The translations under genes and the position numbers were made by a program. 64,000 nucleotides of DNA. Source: Opisthorchis felineus (Eukaryota; Platyhelminthes; Trematoda; Opisthorchiida; Opisthorchiidae). The notes under the pieces were generated by a model. The model was not told the DNA's origin. It made no database searches and saw nothing but the letters and a program-made list of their open reading frames with translations. Each line of letters begins with the position of its first letter. The first letter of the stretch is position 1. This document shows, piece after piece, positions 12,978 to 27,185 of the stretch. The DNA is taken from contig SJOL01004338.1 in the NCBI GenBank assembly GCA_004794785.1, forward strand, positions 536,432 through 600,431. Direction: 5' to 3'.

Positions 12978-15900
12978 TTCACTCTTGTTTATACGCATTA
13001 GAAACAAACAAAAGCTTCCCTACTTTGGGGAGAATTTGATGTGATATCAAGTGCTTATTTTGACTACCTGATCTTCATGCGACGTGCACTCAACTTCTCG
13101 CTAAATCAAGTTGTCCATATCCTATCAGTGGTTATGAAAAAAAACGCCTTGTTTTAGTTTATACGTCATAGTGATTAAGTTTGTACGGCGAATTTCGTTC
13201 AGGCTCAGAGTAATTTTTATAAGCTCTGGGGCTGTCTTTTCGGCTAATAGAACTTTCCGACTTCCAGCTCCAAGTGTGTCTCCCGAAAACCCTATCCCAG
13301 TGAGTCGTAATGTGAAGGAGGAAGAGGGAAAACAGTCGATCGATTGGATGAACCAAATTTTTCCTGATGGTGGGATGACCTCCACTTCCTGACCTCCCAT
13401 CACAACGCATTACATCGATGGACGCCAGCGCACAATGAGCAGCACCACATGCTGCTTCAACTTAACCCAATACGCAACAAGTTGAAAACCCTACATCCGA
13501 TACAAACCTAAGGCAATACGAAGGGGAGAGTGACCAGAGGGAGGCAGTTCTAAAGCCATCAATATGCCGAAATGATGGCCCATCATCTTTAGTACACATG
13601 CGGATAGATAAGCATTTGATACCTACATTGTGTATGGAGGGTCGCCCAGTGGTCCAAAAAACACTCTCAAGAATTTCCGTGACGCGTAACCTATGGTTAG
13701 CTAGTGATAGCCAATGATAGGCTTAGTCTGCGTAACGATTGCCGCAGAAAGCAATTTCTACCAGCGTTGTAGGTCTAACGCTCCGGAATGCCCATGGCGT
13801 TGAAGCCGGCTATTTGTGGATACAATAGTGAAATGCATTTATGACAAAACATAATATAGTATACCAGAATACAGCCAATTTGATTCAACACGACACGGGT
13901 ATAATACAGAAAAAAGTACTTTACAAATAAGGGACAGAAGGTTGGCAACCGAAATCAGGGGCTTGGCTCCTATTTGTACTAGCAGTGGTGCTAACCCGAA
14001 ACACATCCCTCTGTCATCACAAAGGTCTTCACCATGATGAAGATACGACCAACATATGCCCACTCGACTCAAAGCAAACCATTCAACTGAGTGGTACATA
14101 TAGTTCCATATTGGATGTAAAGTTACATGTATTAGAAGTTCGATTACAAGTTGATCACAGTGGTTTATTGGTGTTCCCTATAGCGCTTGCAGACGGTAGT
14201 GAATACGATATTTTGAAGTTTTATCGTATGCAGATTTTTCCGTTTTCTGGACATCAAAGAGTCACATGAACCATGGGTTTTATAATGCTAACAATGCGTT
14301 TACTTTTGTTACGGGATAGTACAACTTCCAGCTCCTCAAATATGATCTCCACTTTTGGATATTTATGTACCATGAATTAGGCAGAGAAGGTATTTGTCAG
14401 TTTACTTTGTTAGTTTACCTTAAACTGTTATTCGGAACTGTTCAGTACCGTTTGAGCGATGTGGTTTGCATATCCCCCGGGATGTTATAAAGATTGGCCT
14501 GGCCGCCATCCTTTCTTCTAAAGGAAGCAGTTTACGCTGACAAGAGATCTATGGTTCGCTGACTTACCTTGTTTTGTTGAAGTTGTTTGGAACAAATAGG
14601 TTGGCATTGCTCCATCATACCGAAGGATATTGTAGACCTACATGGTTGCGTTGTTTACATTCAGAGCCCAGTCAGTCAGTGTTTTCAATAAGTTTAACTG
14701 CATTAGATCGATCCGTTTAATGCATTCTACTTTATGGCTTCGAGCTTCAGAGATCATTCGAACATTTCCAGCAAGTTGCATTCATACGGTCTATGTTGCA
14801 ATGGCTTTACACCTTATTGGGAACCGTTAACTTCAAACTAAAGTGCAACAGATGAACAATTCAAATGGTCCGCAAACGGCCAATTCATTTTCACACCGGA
14901 TCACTACACTACAGACGATACAAGCGAAAAGCAGTCATTCCGCGCAGTTTAGTTGACAACCCCATGTGTGTTTCTCCGTATGCGTCATCCATCCAAGCCA
15001 CAAGCAGCCTCAGTGAATAGGAGGTGCATCTCTCATTCCCAAAACTACCGGGTTAACCACTCAGAATCAGCCTATACTCGCGCGCTTGATGGCCTACAGC
15101 ATGATCAAGAGTTCGGTCGCGTCAGGTATTGATGTTGACACTGGGCACCCAAGCAAGTCATCTAAATTGTGTAAGTTGTCAACATTGATCCAAAGGCATT
15201 GGCTGCCACAGATGAAGCAGGCGCGATACGGCTATGAGACCTGGCAATACGGTGTCAAAAGTGATTTGCATGAAATATGAACTCGCACTAATCGTGTAAC
15301 AGGAGCTATCAGAATCGCTCATTAAAGGTACATTTAGACCACCCTCTGTCCAATTCAATGAGATTTTCTTTTTTAACCAATTGGTCGCCTATGTTTTCCC
15401 CGTTTTTTTATATAATAACTGTTCTTTTCGACCATTGTCATCATTTTAACGGCTGGGTGCATGCTGACCCGACGATGAGACTTGTAAAACAACAAAGTTT
15501 ACCATTTTGCGTTCTTGATGACATTATGGGACTATTCATTCAAGAGTGTATACTGGCAAGTTAATCGGTAAGGATACTATTAGGAAAGAAGGTATGATTC
15601 AGAAACTCAGCCGAGTTGAAATAAGATCTTTGGACTTTTAAGGAATGCAATTGTTAACATGTCGAAAGCAGAAATTGGAAATGAAAATGATGAGGAAGAA
15701 TCAGAATGTAACCTAGTGTCGTGTCGTATATAACCTGGCCAAGTGCATCTCACACATATCTAAGAGCTGTTCCCGTATAAACCATCCAATGCTTCGTGAT
15801 GGTTTTTGGAAAGTAGTCACTTTTGAGCCCAGTTTCAAACAGTAAAATACAATAGACGTCGTAGGCAGGGGTGCTTTTTTTTGAAGAGATTACAGTGCTT

Positions 15901-18149
15901 GAAAGGGCGTAACGGGTTGAAACCGCATGTGAACTGGCATCGACAAGTATTGGTTCACCATATAATGTCCCCTAAATGGGTTCATGCCGGAAACTTCCGT
16001 AAATCTGTTCTGCTTTAACTGAAACACTCTTCTTTCATGCAATTTTTAATTTTCGATCCCTCCAGTTGTAAGGCCATCCATTCTCCTTAGTTTTGTCCGC
16101 TTTGGTTCGACCTGGAGCGGTCGAATTATCAAAACGTCATTTGGGGCACATGTCTGCTGGGCTTATGAACAATTTGAACAAGTTGAAATGGTGCGAAACG
16201 CTTTATGCACCAGTTCAAACCAAGCGCACAAACAAGTACATTTCAAGGTGCTTGTGTTAGTCATCACCGAATTGTTATACTTTTCCCTAATCCTGGTAAA
16301 CCATACAAAAGGTTTTCCCTCATTTTCCATCAGAGACATTTAATTTGTCTATTCAGTTCATTCAGGCCCTGTTTCCATGCCCGACATGCTTTCAATAGGT
16401 TAATGTCCCTATATGCGTGCAAGACAGTAGGACAATCATAATGGTGGGAAACAATGACAGTATTAATTAACTAGCGCGGCCGACGTGTTTCCGTTTTGAG
16501 ATATTACTTCACCCACTTTCTTTTCACTGAAAAACGGAAAAAGATGATGGTTCAATGTCCCGATATAGAAACCATCCGTGATTTTCCGTCTGGATTGACC
16601 AAATAATTTTTACGTGCCACATCAATGGAATCACAAGGCATGAAAATTTTGCACTATGGTTTCGGCTAACATGAAATCGCTCTTTTTTCGGAGCACTATA
16701 ATAGCAAACCTTCCTGCACCTACCTGGTGAGCCGTAGGCTTTTGAAAAGTTTTCAATAACTCTATGTGTAGAGTCCTTTCAAGACTGTGCTTCATAGGCA
16801 TCCTGGTCGGCTACGTTTCGGTTGAGTCCCTTTTCGCAGCACTTGCTGGACACCGCTGATATTCACAGAAAAATCGAAGGGACTATTGCGAATTCGTGGT
16901 GTTTTTTGTCTGGACATTTAGTGCCCTTAGAAACTTTCGTACGAAGGTCACGGTAAGCCTAGTTTATCTTGACGTCCTACTTCTAGTAAGTAGGATTTTT
17001 CGACTAAACAGATTGTCCTGTGATTCATCCGCTGAAGATTCCAGCAACTCCACTGAGTTCACCATCTAGAAGTGTTAATGGGGGAGATTAAGAGAAACAG
17101 ACGGTCTTAATAGTGTTCCGCACAACATACTGTTTTTCATTCGCCAGAATAGGTCGGGTAAGTCTTCAGCCTCAATTTTTTTTTACAGAATTACTGATGC
17201 AGAGCTTCAAGTTCATCATTCGAATGGTAGCTGGTTGAATTCCAAACCTAAGAGCTTGGTAACCACGGTTAGCTATACGAGGCCAGTGGGTAACCCAGAG
17301 GACTCAGATGTTTTGATATTTTTCATCCCAGGGAAAGACCATTTGTAGCGCAAATAAATGTTAGCCTAGAATGTCGCATCTATCCACGGAAAAATCAGTA
17401 TACCAAAATATGTGACTAAAATTATGTATTGCGTGCATGGGCTGCCAGTCAAGACCAATGCGAATTTATACGTTGGCAGAATGAGGAGTAGTTTAAGTGG
17501 CCCTCTAAACATTGGAATGAATAGCTAAGTAAGTCCCAACCAGGACGACCAGACACCAAACATGGAAGGTGCCATCTTATTCGACTACCCAACAGACTGT
17601 GTTCACAGGTCATGGGATTGGGCGGACTTGGTCGTCCAAAGTCTTGTTGGGTGACACGAACCCGGATCTGCTCACATTGACAAACCAGTGTCCACTGGAT
17701 TTGCGTAAGCTAACTTCTTTTGGATAAACGATATGTTTATTATAGGACTAAGGTGAAATAGTATTAATCGGCTAGGTTGATTGGCTTTGTTGTTCACTGC
17801 CTTTAATTTGCATTGTTGTTTGTAAAGTTGGCTGTCTTTAGTATCGCAGGTGACGAGATCACAATGTACCGTCAACACACCGCTCTCTGTGTCTCCCTTT
17901 TTAGCCTGATTCTCATTACTTTTATTGGGCTATTATATCTAGATAAAAAGCGGGCCTCTTTGTCGTCAGCTCTTCTTTGAAGGCAAGTTCACTGCACATG
18001 GTTAAACCGAACAGCTTCTAAACGGATCAGCTAAAGGGTCGAAACAAGTAGGTGCTTCTGAAAGGGTCAGGAAGAAATGAGAAGTCTAACCTCATTCTCA
18101 AACTAATTTGGCTCTAATGGAATCCAGTCAAATCTTTCTTTTATGGCGT
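12978..18149. other. gene-poor stretch with one possible ribozyme scrap
   Basis: No open frame exceeds 94 codons and none is recognised. At 16712-16775 the string CACCTACCTGGTGAGCC is followed at once by TTTTGAAAAGTTTTCAATAA. This resembles an M module whose hammerhead centre was deleted, but it is short and uncertain. Confidence 0.35.
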
Positions 18150-18378
18150 GCCTCCATTGAATGTGTTGCACAAATGCTGCCTCATTTTTCAGTTGGAATT
18201 CAGTTACCACCGGTTAGAACCAATGAGTGCTAATTGGGTGCAATTTGCGTCCAGGGGGAAAATAAGGTTGACGGAAAATCGGGGGCTGCGTTTAGCTGGT
18301 GAGCTTCAAGAAGGACGAAACTGGTCGTGGGCTGTCGAAGAGTTTGCACCAACCATGCGAGTAGTATGTTCAGTCACC
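18150..18378 (+). repeat. diverged foldback-repeat copy with ribozyme remnant
   Basis: The left half keeps scraps of L (TTGAATGTGTTGCACAAATG, GCCTCATTTTTCAGTTGG). The right half keeps the M edge (GGGTGCAATTTGCGTCCAG to GGTTGACGGAAAATCGGGGG). The hammerhead at 18290-18332 has CTGGTGA for CTGATGA, stem II GCTT against GGAC with a C-A clash, an intact GAAA at 18317-18320, and CTGGTC at the cleavage site. This is an old and probably inactive copy. Confidence 0.7.
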
Positions 18379-21300
18379 AAAAGATGACCTGTTCAGTAAA
18401 ACGGCCCCATCATGGAGAAACTTATTGTTTTATTAAAAAACATGACCAATTACAAAAATTAACCATTTTTTATGTGTTATTATCCGTCAAATCTTTATCG
18501 TACTTTTGCGCAGATAAGCCCAATGACTATTCGTCACAGACAGTAAGTTTACTTAATCGATTTAGCAGGCGGTCAAGTTAGTCGAAACGAGCTACTCTAA
18601 AAGTCTATATGTGAGTGATCGTCAAGTTATCAGATTAGGCCTAGGAAGAATAAAGAGGCTCCTTTCGCCCAGACTGCGGGATCAAACTGCCTCCCCTTAT
18701 TGACCTTAGATAAGACCAATCAACAATCTTGCGGCATGACTCTGACCTTAAGATCAGCATCAAGATTGGCATTTATTGCTCAGCTATTTGGGTAAGGCTA
18801 CTTTCCGAGGGACTCTGCGGCCAACTTAGAAAAAATTAGAATATGTACGGATACTACCTACACATGACCCCGTAAATTCATAGGGATCGTCGCAAGTGTA
18901 CATGTGATTACGTCTACCCTCTTACCCACATGACATAGCAATTCTGAAGCAAATGTTTGTTGCCTTCCAAAATAGTTTTAGTCGTGCCTATTCGCTAAGC
19001 GCATCACTAGCACTCAGTCGTCAGACATAACAAAACATTTGGTTCTTCCAGGAATCTCAAGCTGTAGTTTTTTGCGAACACCTGGGTCTTGTCAATCCAA
19101 ACAAACATATCCGTAAAAAGTGACCCAGATATGGCGACATTGCGAATGCACCAAAAAGTACACTAACTGAAACGCAATTTATTAAGATGTTCACGATGAC
19201 ATTTTGTTTGGATGCGTGTCTCGCTTTTTTGTTGCTTAAATCACTCAATCCTATTTTTACTGTCAGATTTCGATGGAAACTAAACACCAGAAATGAGAAA
19301 TCCCAGAAATGGCTATCAACAGTTAATAAACGCGATCATCTCACGCTGTTGTCTTATTGATGTTTAGCATAGATTCTGATGCACTTACAAGTAGGCAGTG
19401 CCAAACAAATAATAGTGCATACATTTTAGCTTCTTAATTAGGTGACTCTTCAGCTGCCTTGCCCATCTAACCGCGGAGGAAGTTTGAACAATTTCAATCG
19501 AAGTCTAATCCAGCCTGTTCCAGCGCGGTAAAAACCAAGTGATTTACTGTAATGCCATCACAATGAATAGGCCAGGAATCGAACCTTGGATGTTTGGGTT
19601 TATCAAAGACGAAAGAATCATTCTTTTCTGCCATGTTTTACATGTGAATCGTTTAATGACTGGTCTTGTAGCATCCATCTGGGGTCCCGGTTTTGCTTTT
19701 AGAACTCATCGCGCTCAGTAAACTTGGAAAACTCAAGTTTGTCAGATTTTCCAGCCCCTCTGCGAGTGAAATGAATCGCTTAAGAGTCCTAATTCAGTCT
19801 GTCACACTAATCTACTCGTGATTGTCTTCCCCATTAACTAATTGCATATAATTAATGGAAGGTTCCTAATTTCTCACTCATTATGATGCCTCGATATGTC
19901 CCGGTGTCTGGGAGTCTATGGAGTGTGTGAACTTGGCGAATTTTTTAACTGCTTTTGAAGTTGATTGGAGGCTAACATGGGTAGTTGAATAGGAACTAAG
20001 ATGGAAACGCATCAACATACGGATGACCTCCAACCATGGTAAGTCTCAATATGTACGAAAAAGACCACTTTGTGTCCTTCATCCCCGGGTACATGCAGTC
20101 AACTAGGTGGGCCGGATACCACGTACATTCATCGGTCATTCGTACCACCAAGTTATGCTCCCGATTACTGATACAGCAATGAGTCAGACTGAACCTATTT
20201 GTGGACAACGCTTTTTGTCACCAGTGACACCGAATTTTCTCTCGTTTCTCCAACAATGGGCGATCCGAAACAATATTCGGTCTTGCTACAAACCCATTAT
20301 TTTGTGTCCGCTACAAGCTCAAAAATTCTGGCGCTCGTAACTAAATGCAAGAAAAGTTAGGTTAGAAGCATGGCTCTGTCGAACTATACTCCGCCACGGT
20401 TCTCGTGGAGTAATACGTACTTCTGTAACCTTAGTACGTCCAGGAAAAACTGAGCATGAATGGGAACAACACAAAAACGAATGTTGGTTCATTAAATAAC
20501 TGAAACCAGCTAGCAAAACGGTTTTTCATTTCATTTTGTTTGAACCGTTCCTAAGCAATAAGGATGAACCAGTAGATGATTCGCATCTGCTTTTTACTGG
20601 TAATCATACTTCACTGGTATACTTGGAAGTTGAACAAGACTGAACAACCGTGAAGCGCACACCAAAGCATTTTTTTAATAAAAAAGCTAGCATAACAAGA
20701 AAAATTGGCCTTTTTGTAGAGGTATTTGTAATTGGATGTTGTCAGTTGTTGGGGAAACACCGCTAAGGGTGACATCCCTAGTCTTACGGTCGTATTGGAG
20801 AAATGCTTGTCACGGAAAGATTACTATACTTTCAAACACCAACTTCCAGTAAACACAAACAATAGCAAGTGGCACTACATACTCACAGGATAGCACGTGA
20901 CGTCATGCCATCCCTGCTTTCTCGGTATCGGGGAGAAAGTGATTGACCAAGAGGTGTATTAGAAAAAGGACGGAGGGGTCTTTATTCGTCCCCATGCTGT
21001 CATTCATGCTGACATGAGCACGTAAGTGAAACGACGATCAGCTCTTCCGTAGGTTCCGCAGAGACTGTTTGGAAGTCACTTTGTGCATTAACCAGACATT
21101 TCCAGGGATACATCTCTCACATATAGTACTATAGTAATTAAACAAAGAAGCTGAACACGAAATTCGCTTCGAATAGTTTCATGCTGACTGCACAGTGAAC
21201 AGTTCATGAGAACAGGGATGTTGTAAGGTCATTTGAAAGTGAAACATTGAAGCGAGACAGGCTAAAGCTGCTTCACCTCAGCAACCCTCCATGAAATCAG

Positions 21301-24284
21301 TAAATTCTAGCTTTTTCACTGTATAAACGTTAATTGACCACAGATAGTTAGCATCCGCTTCACCCATGAGAATCTGGTTAATTTTAAGCCAGGAAGAATC
21401 CTGTGCCTTATATGTCTCAGCTTTCTATAAATTACGGGTCTGCACAACCCGCCGAGATTTTTGAGATTGGACTGCGGAATAGCAGCGTTTAACACTTGCC
21501 CCATACACTGAAGACCAGTAAATAGATTCACGTAGGTCAGTCTAAATTACTGTTCACTCGTTCCGATCCATAGAACAACAACCAACGTAGTCTCCCATCC
21601 GCCGCCGCTGAACGACTGCCTACTGAATTTTCCCCCACTAATCCGACTGCGTCAACACCAGGTGATCTCAAAGTAGACCATGCCCAACACTCCCTTAAAC
21701 TGTTTCTGGAGCAACTGATGCAACCGTATTATTGACTGGCAGACATGTATCGGCTGTCAGTCGAATAGCATGTGTGATTCTGAAGTCTACAGACAGAGTT
21801 AATCTTTGTAATCCACTTTAAATAAACCACAATCCCTTGTTCTGAATAAATAAATCTTTCCCCTAAACTGCACTCATTTTCCTGAAGGATAACCGGCTTG
21901 CTTAATTGTCAGTCCCCGAATTGTGTCTCAAAATCGGATATCCACAGCCAACATTCCCATCTTTCGAAATTACGACCGAACTTCATGCCATAAAATCCCC
22001 TCTGAAAATTTAACTCATGTCTAACAGTGAAAAATAACATGCTTGCATTAAAAGCCTTCTCATTTGACGTCATTTTGAAATTTTCCACGACCTGTTGCTA
22101 GCTAGGGTTTTATATGCGGTTTTAAAGCTATTTGTGCATTCTGACTCACCCTCGAAAGTAATGCTTAGCTAGAACCATTCATGTGTCACAACAGAGATTA
22201 GTACACAAAAAAGACATTCTAACATGTCAACAGAAACAACTGTACTTTGCAGAAGTTTGGTATGTATTGAATTGTCTTGAATTGTCCAGAAGACCTTTCA
22301 GCTTTCCTACTCTCAGTTTGCATTGCATCTGGACGACGCGCCACCATAACACTACCTGTCATTAACAGAGATATCCTACTGGCCAACGTAAGTCTACTAG
22401 AATCCGCTGCTGTCACGACATAGCGGAGGGACAGTGTTGATAACATCAGCTACTTAGGAAAACGGTCGACGAACAAGTTGAGCCAGTAGCGTAAGGCACT
22501 GCCAGAGCGGCGCTTCTTGGTGAAGAGGGAATAGAACTGGATTAGGAAATGGTAAAAAGTTTTCTGAATGGAACAGAGAGATTTGTTTTAAGGGGTTGCT
22601 TCTCTGAAGGGTACACTTTTTTTCCCGGAATTATTCCACTGAAGAAAATTATACCAACACAGAGGGGAAAACTCGGCGCACCTGGCCACTTCCATTTTGG
22701 GTTCAACTGTGCACCTTCGAACTGTCTCAGATGTGATCACTATAGGCTCATATTGTGCTAGCCAAGCTAACTTGACTGTTGTAAACCATGACTGCTCAAT
22801 TAAGGTTGCAGCAATGTCCAAGGAGCACAGCTAAGTTCAATGCAAATATGTAAACCACACACCACTCATCTCCAAACGACGACAATTTACCATTTGACCC
22901 TATTGTTAGTTTTCTTGATGAGACAACATGTAGTCAGCGATATTTTTCCGATGAAAGCTAACTGAGATTCTTATCCGTAAACATTCTTTATGGTTGTGGT
23001 GTAAGTCACTAGGCACGAAAGCCCTGGTTAGATACTCAGATTGTGTTTGCTGGGGGAACGAGAGTCAAGAACAGTGGCAGTGCATAAAGAAGCTTGTTTT
23101 GTACTTACTCAATCAAAAAATGTTGAGCAAACTGATGCAAAGCATAAATACATTGGTCCAAATTGTATACAGAGGAAGGCATGTCTAGTCCGGTTGACAA
23201 ATAACTTGGGTATTTTCTCCAATGATGACCATGCGTGTTCGAACTGAGATTTTCATAATGATGGGATAAACAAGTCCTCTTCAGAGAAGCAACTTAGCTA
23301 CATAAGGGAATGCAGTTTGGTTTCTTAGTCTGAAAAACATACAACAGACCTTACTACATGAACGTGATGGGTTTGTGTGAAAACCCATAAGACCAATTTT
23401 CTGAGTGTGGACAAATAGATACGGTGCAGTGTTTTTAGTTACTGTCCCAAGATTCTGTTCACTGAGCTGGGCTGATTATAACTTACCATAGAAAGTGTAA
23501 GTGCATTAGTGACGTCGACTTCGACATATACCAATGTTTCACCTTGAATGAAACGTACCCATGGCTTGCAGTCTTAGTTGGGGAAATCTCGAACCACGGA
23601 AGATCGTTTTCTTTATCAAGTGTACTTGAAAAGGCTCCATAGAATCCAGCGCCGTTAGTGTTAAATTCTTCCCTTTCGAAACTCAGAAAGTGTAATGGTC
23701 TAGGGCAACCATTGAAAAGGTTTCGCTGACTACCTTTACAGTGCCTGTTCAACTGGTGTCCGAGAAGCAGGTGTCTGAAACAACTTGGGTAAAAACGAGA
23801 TGAACGCAGTCAGAATGTTGTAGTGCACTACGACTACTGAGCATCCTTACACGATAATGAAGTTTCCACAAAGTTACTGCAGTTCATCAATCGCAACACC
23901 TTTTGACAGTATTGGTTAGCTGGGAAGTGTCCGAGACGCTGAGAGAATTACAACAAAATAAGAACACAGATAATGAATTTGAAAACCCAGCAGGAAAAAT
24001 TCAAGCATTGACCCAATCTATACCGCAAACTCCATGTTCACAGGAAAATTGAGCGCATAGGCCCTCCTCGTCGGAAAGGAACATCTTACTTGAAGTCACC
24101 ATCTGGATGAGCGCATCTCAAGACAATTTTCAACAGATTGGTCCAGAGTCAGGGACATATTCGAAAAAGATATTTCCGAACATTCATCACTAATGATAGT
24201 CACCGGAAAAATATAATCGTCGACTCTTGACGTGCACTTATCACTTTCTTGACAAAAACAAACTGCTCGAAATATTACTGAAAC
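18379..24284. other. gene-poor stretch, nothing recognised
   Basis: Open frames reach only about 89 codons and none resembles a known family. The C-rich part at 21580-22040 has no partner elsewhere in the window. No tRNA, rRNA or repeat copy could be supported. Confidence 0.4.
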
Positions 24285-25154
24285 CATTCGGCAACCCACC
24301 ACTGGTTTCAAAATGCCTCCGGATCATTTAGTAGGCCTACCATCCAAATTCCCAACAAGCTCATCTCGTACTCAAGTGCAGTTGACAAATGAGTGCTTAC
24401 TGATATATGGGTATAGTTCGGCACCCGAGTACTGGGGGGACTTCGCGCATTAAACCGACTCGATGAGACACCTACCGAGCGAGACACCGGCAGAAACTGG
24501 TAATCGGCTGTCGAAACGTTCCGAGCAAACACACCAACGGTGTGTTCCCTCAAGTAACTACACTCCGACATCTACAATATCGTGCATACTAAACCATCGG
24601 ACGGCGTTTGCGCAACCCAGTCAGTTGAGGATATCACAAATGAGAGATTCATTTGAGTCTCTCGTTAACACCAACGTAATTTGCAAATAAGTGTGTTTTG
24701 TCACCTGCATCCCTCAGTGTTCACAAATCGCTCAATGCTCCTCCAACTCCAAAAGCCGCAGTTCCAGTGCCAGATGGAACAAAAGTATGTTTTAAACGCA
24801 AACAATACTGGCATCGATGAATACTGAATGCAAGTGCTTTCATTTCTTCAAAGGTGGAACTATGCAAATTCATTCGACGTGACGCATGCTGCAAGTTCAA
24901 ATGTGGAGTTGTTCCGCATTCGGAACTTTATGTTTGCGATCGTGTAATTACTGGATGTTCCTTTAGATGCGGTAAGTGTAACTGCTGTTTGTTCCACGCG
25001 GAAAACATTGTTCCAAGTAAGAACAATCCAGCGTTCCCTGTCAGCTTGTCTTCCATGGCATTGACGATGGGTCGGGACTCCAGGAGATTCAACTCTCCCG
25101 TCAACACAATGGTCACCTTCTTGAAAGATTGTTTTACCCCATAACCGGTTTGGT
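24285..25154 (-). repeat. inverted-pair element, copy A
   Basis: This segment matches the reverse complement of 33961-34806 over nearly its whole length. The closest part is 24700-25154, where only a few differences are seen. Read on the minus strand it holds an open-frame segment (25154 to about 24700), an L module (about 24690-24576), a ribozyme-like stretch with GATGAGACACC and CAGAAACTGGT (about 24520-24455), and a degenerate hammerhead at 24338-24287. The match ends at 25154, right after GGTTTGGT, where the two copies become unrelated. The block therefore consists of foldback-repeat modules plus one extra segment, and the two copies lie about 8.8 kb apart. Confidence 0.85.
24854..25144 (+). 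other. 96-codon open frame shared by both inverted copies
   Basis: The frame starts MELCKFIRRDACCKFKCG and contains FRCGKCNCCLF. It differs from its twin (34262 to 33972) at only two of 96 residues. The minus strand of the same stretch is also open (25171 to 24860, 103 codons, ending FELAACVTSNEFA), so it is not clear which strand, if either, was ever coding. I recognise no domain. The close match reflects recent duplication rather than proven selection. Confidence 0.3.
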
Positions 25155-26984
25155 CTCCACAATATTCTCATTCAGAGTTTCTCTGTAAATGATGCGTTGT
25201 ACACATCTGTATACTTTTTATTGGTCGAATGCCTTCTTTCAATCAACAGAAAGCGCACATTTTTATACTACGCAGCAGTCAGGAATTGCAATTCCAAATT
25301 GCCTCTGGCAAAGTTTCATGCGTGTTTGCTGTCGGTTATCTCACAACTGTGAGCTGTCACACATACCACCAGCAGCTTGTCAAATACGCGTGTTCAAATA
25401 ATTTCTCCCGGGAATTAAGTCTGCAAACAACCTATGTGTGGGGTATTTTCCCTGCGTCTGTGTGTTTCCCATCGGTGCAAAAATGTTTCAGCAAAAGTCA
25501 TAAAACTATTGTCGATATGACTCTCATGGTGGTCCACTAATTTTGCTTCACTGTATTCGTGACCTGTGGAAAACCGTCTGTTCCAAAGGGTCTTCCAGGC
25601 TGATAAATGTTTTTTTGGGAAATCATCCTCTGGAAGTGCTCTCAGGATGTCCCTATCATGGAATACCAAATGCGGGACAGAATATATTAGAGCGAAAACC
25701 AGCTTGGTATACCATCTTCGCTGAGGGAGAAATGTATTACGTGACGCGAACACATTTTGAAAAAAACTTCTGGCTTGGGGGTAGCCTTAGACATTCTGGA
25801 CTAAGGTAAGAATCTTAGATAACGCACTTAATAAAGTTTGACAGCAGTGCAAGCAGAACATCCATTTATTCATTCATTTATTCAGAGGGCTCTGGTGACA
25901 TGCGATAAGCCATATATCGTCCGATATTAATGCAGTGCGATTTCTTTCAACCTTTGTGGTCAACGGTCTCGTGGTAAATAACAGTTTCCAGATGTCGTGA
26001 GAGCCGAAATTTATAGCGTGCAAAAGTGTGAATAACTAATACTGTCATGGAATGCTCCTTAAGTATCTGAGAGGATATTGGGAATGACAATTAAGATAAA
26101 ATGAAAAAGCTATTTTGTAATATGTTACTTGTCTGCTAAAAATGTTGTTGTTTGAGAACACTGAGGGCGAATATCAATGCAGATTACGAAACACCATCAC
26201 CGCTGAAAGTAGAATTCTTGAAACCCACGGCTCACAATTATTGGTTTGCATATATGGTTCTGATTTAAAAATTTACTTTCATTCTCGCTTTCTCTTCCTC
26301 TTATAAATGCTTTTGTACGCTCAAAACTGGAGTTCTGCTTACAGACTTGGTCCTCTTTTGTGAGGAAAGATGTAGATTGCCCGAAAAGTTTGCACATAGG
26401 GGCAAACGGAAAACTGAGTAAAACAGAGGAGATTTCTAGTGCTCAAATTAAAACCCCTTAAAAGAGAGTCGCAAGGAGTGGTCTGATCAAGGTGAGCTTA
26501 ATCACGTAAACTACTCCAGGGATTTGACTTTACGAAGTCATTACTATCTGAAGTCGTTCTTCCTTGAGAGAACGCTCTTGAACCAACATCAGGAGAAAAG
26601 CGGATACCAAGGCAGGGTTGTGGATTCATGAAATTGACTCCCGCTGGAATCATCCGTGCGAAGGCACGTACTGCATTGGAATAAATGTAAGACGTGGCTG
26701 GGGAATCACTGTTATCCAAGCTATCCTAGTTCACGTGGGTGTCAGATCCTTGGGTCTGGTAGGCTGCATCGTCCAATCACAGCAGTTGTCGGATGATGCC
26801 TACAGCTGGTGATGGAGGGTTGTATAACCGTATACCGTTGTATGGTACTTGGCAGACCTACTGTATGTTTGGTACCCGTGAACAATGCTGGCAGCATTGG
26901 TTCTCGTTTTATCTAGTCTAGTCCCCGCTCTAACAAAAAGAGGAAGAAGGAAGAAAATGAAAAAGGAGAAAAACGAAATAAAAA
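25155..26984. other. spacer between the inverted pair and the first SINE, nothing recognised
   Basis: Overlapping open frames on both strands at 25415-25809 (112 codons minus, 88 plus) are not recognised. The T-rich, C-rich minus-strand tract at 26930-27000 is probably the low-complexity tail of the adjoining SINE. Confidence 0.4.
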
Positions 26985-27185
26985 ACGAAAAATCGCCCGG
27001 CAATAATACGGTTTTGATGCCTGGTTGCCGTACTACCCTGGAGGAAGCATGAGGGGTGAGTTACTGCTGGGTTGTCCAAGCCTGGACAAGAGCAGTCGAG
27101 GTGCAGAGGTTGGGTTCGAAACACCAACCTCCCGGTCAGTAAGTTAGCACCCTAACCAATCAATAACCTCGAGCTGAGAGGATAA
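26985..27185 (-). repeat. tRNA-derived SINE-like element, copy 1
   Basis: On the minus strand the head reads like a tRNA. An A-box-like GATTGGTTAGGGTGC (about 27162-27148) is followed about 25 bases on by a B-box-like GTGTTTCGAACCC (27124-27112). The body then has TTGTCCAGGCTTGGACAACC and GCTTCCTCCAGGGTAGTACG, phrases shared with the copies at 33.4 and 45.9 kb. A pyrimidine-rich tail follows. The box spacing fits an internal Pol III promoter. The parent tRNA is not identified. Confidence 0.65.

Noticed and set aside
16712..16775. A full hammerhead at 16.7 kb
   Set aside because: Only the left part (CACCTACCTGGTGAGCC) and the far edge remain; the GAAA segment and cleavage site are missing. 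It is kept only as a possible scrap.
18231..18387. Recurring peptide [18 protein letters not shown] in open frames at 18.3, 29.8, 40.6 and 42.2 kb
   Set aside because: It looks like a conserved protein motif, but it is only the translation of the hammerhead sense strand (CTGATGAGCCCCAAGAAGGGCG). Frames around it differ, and the RNA structure explains the conservation.
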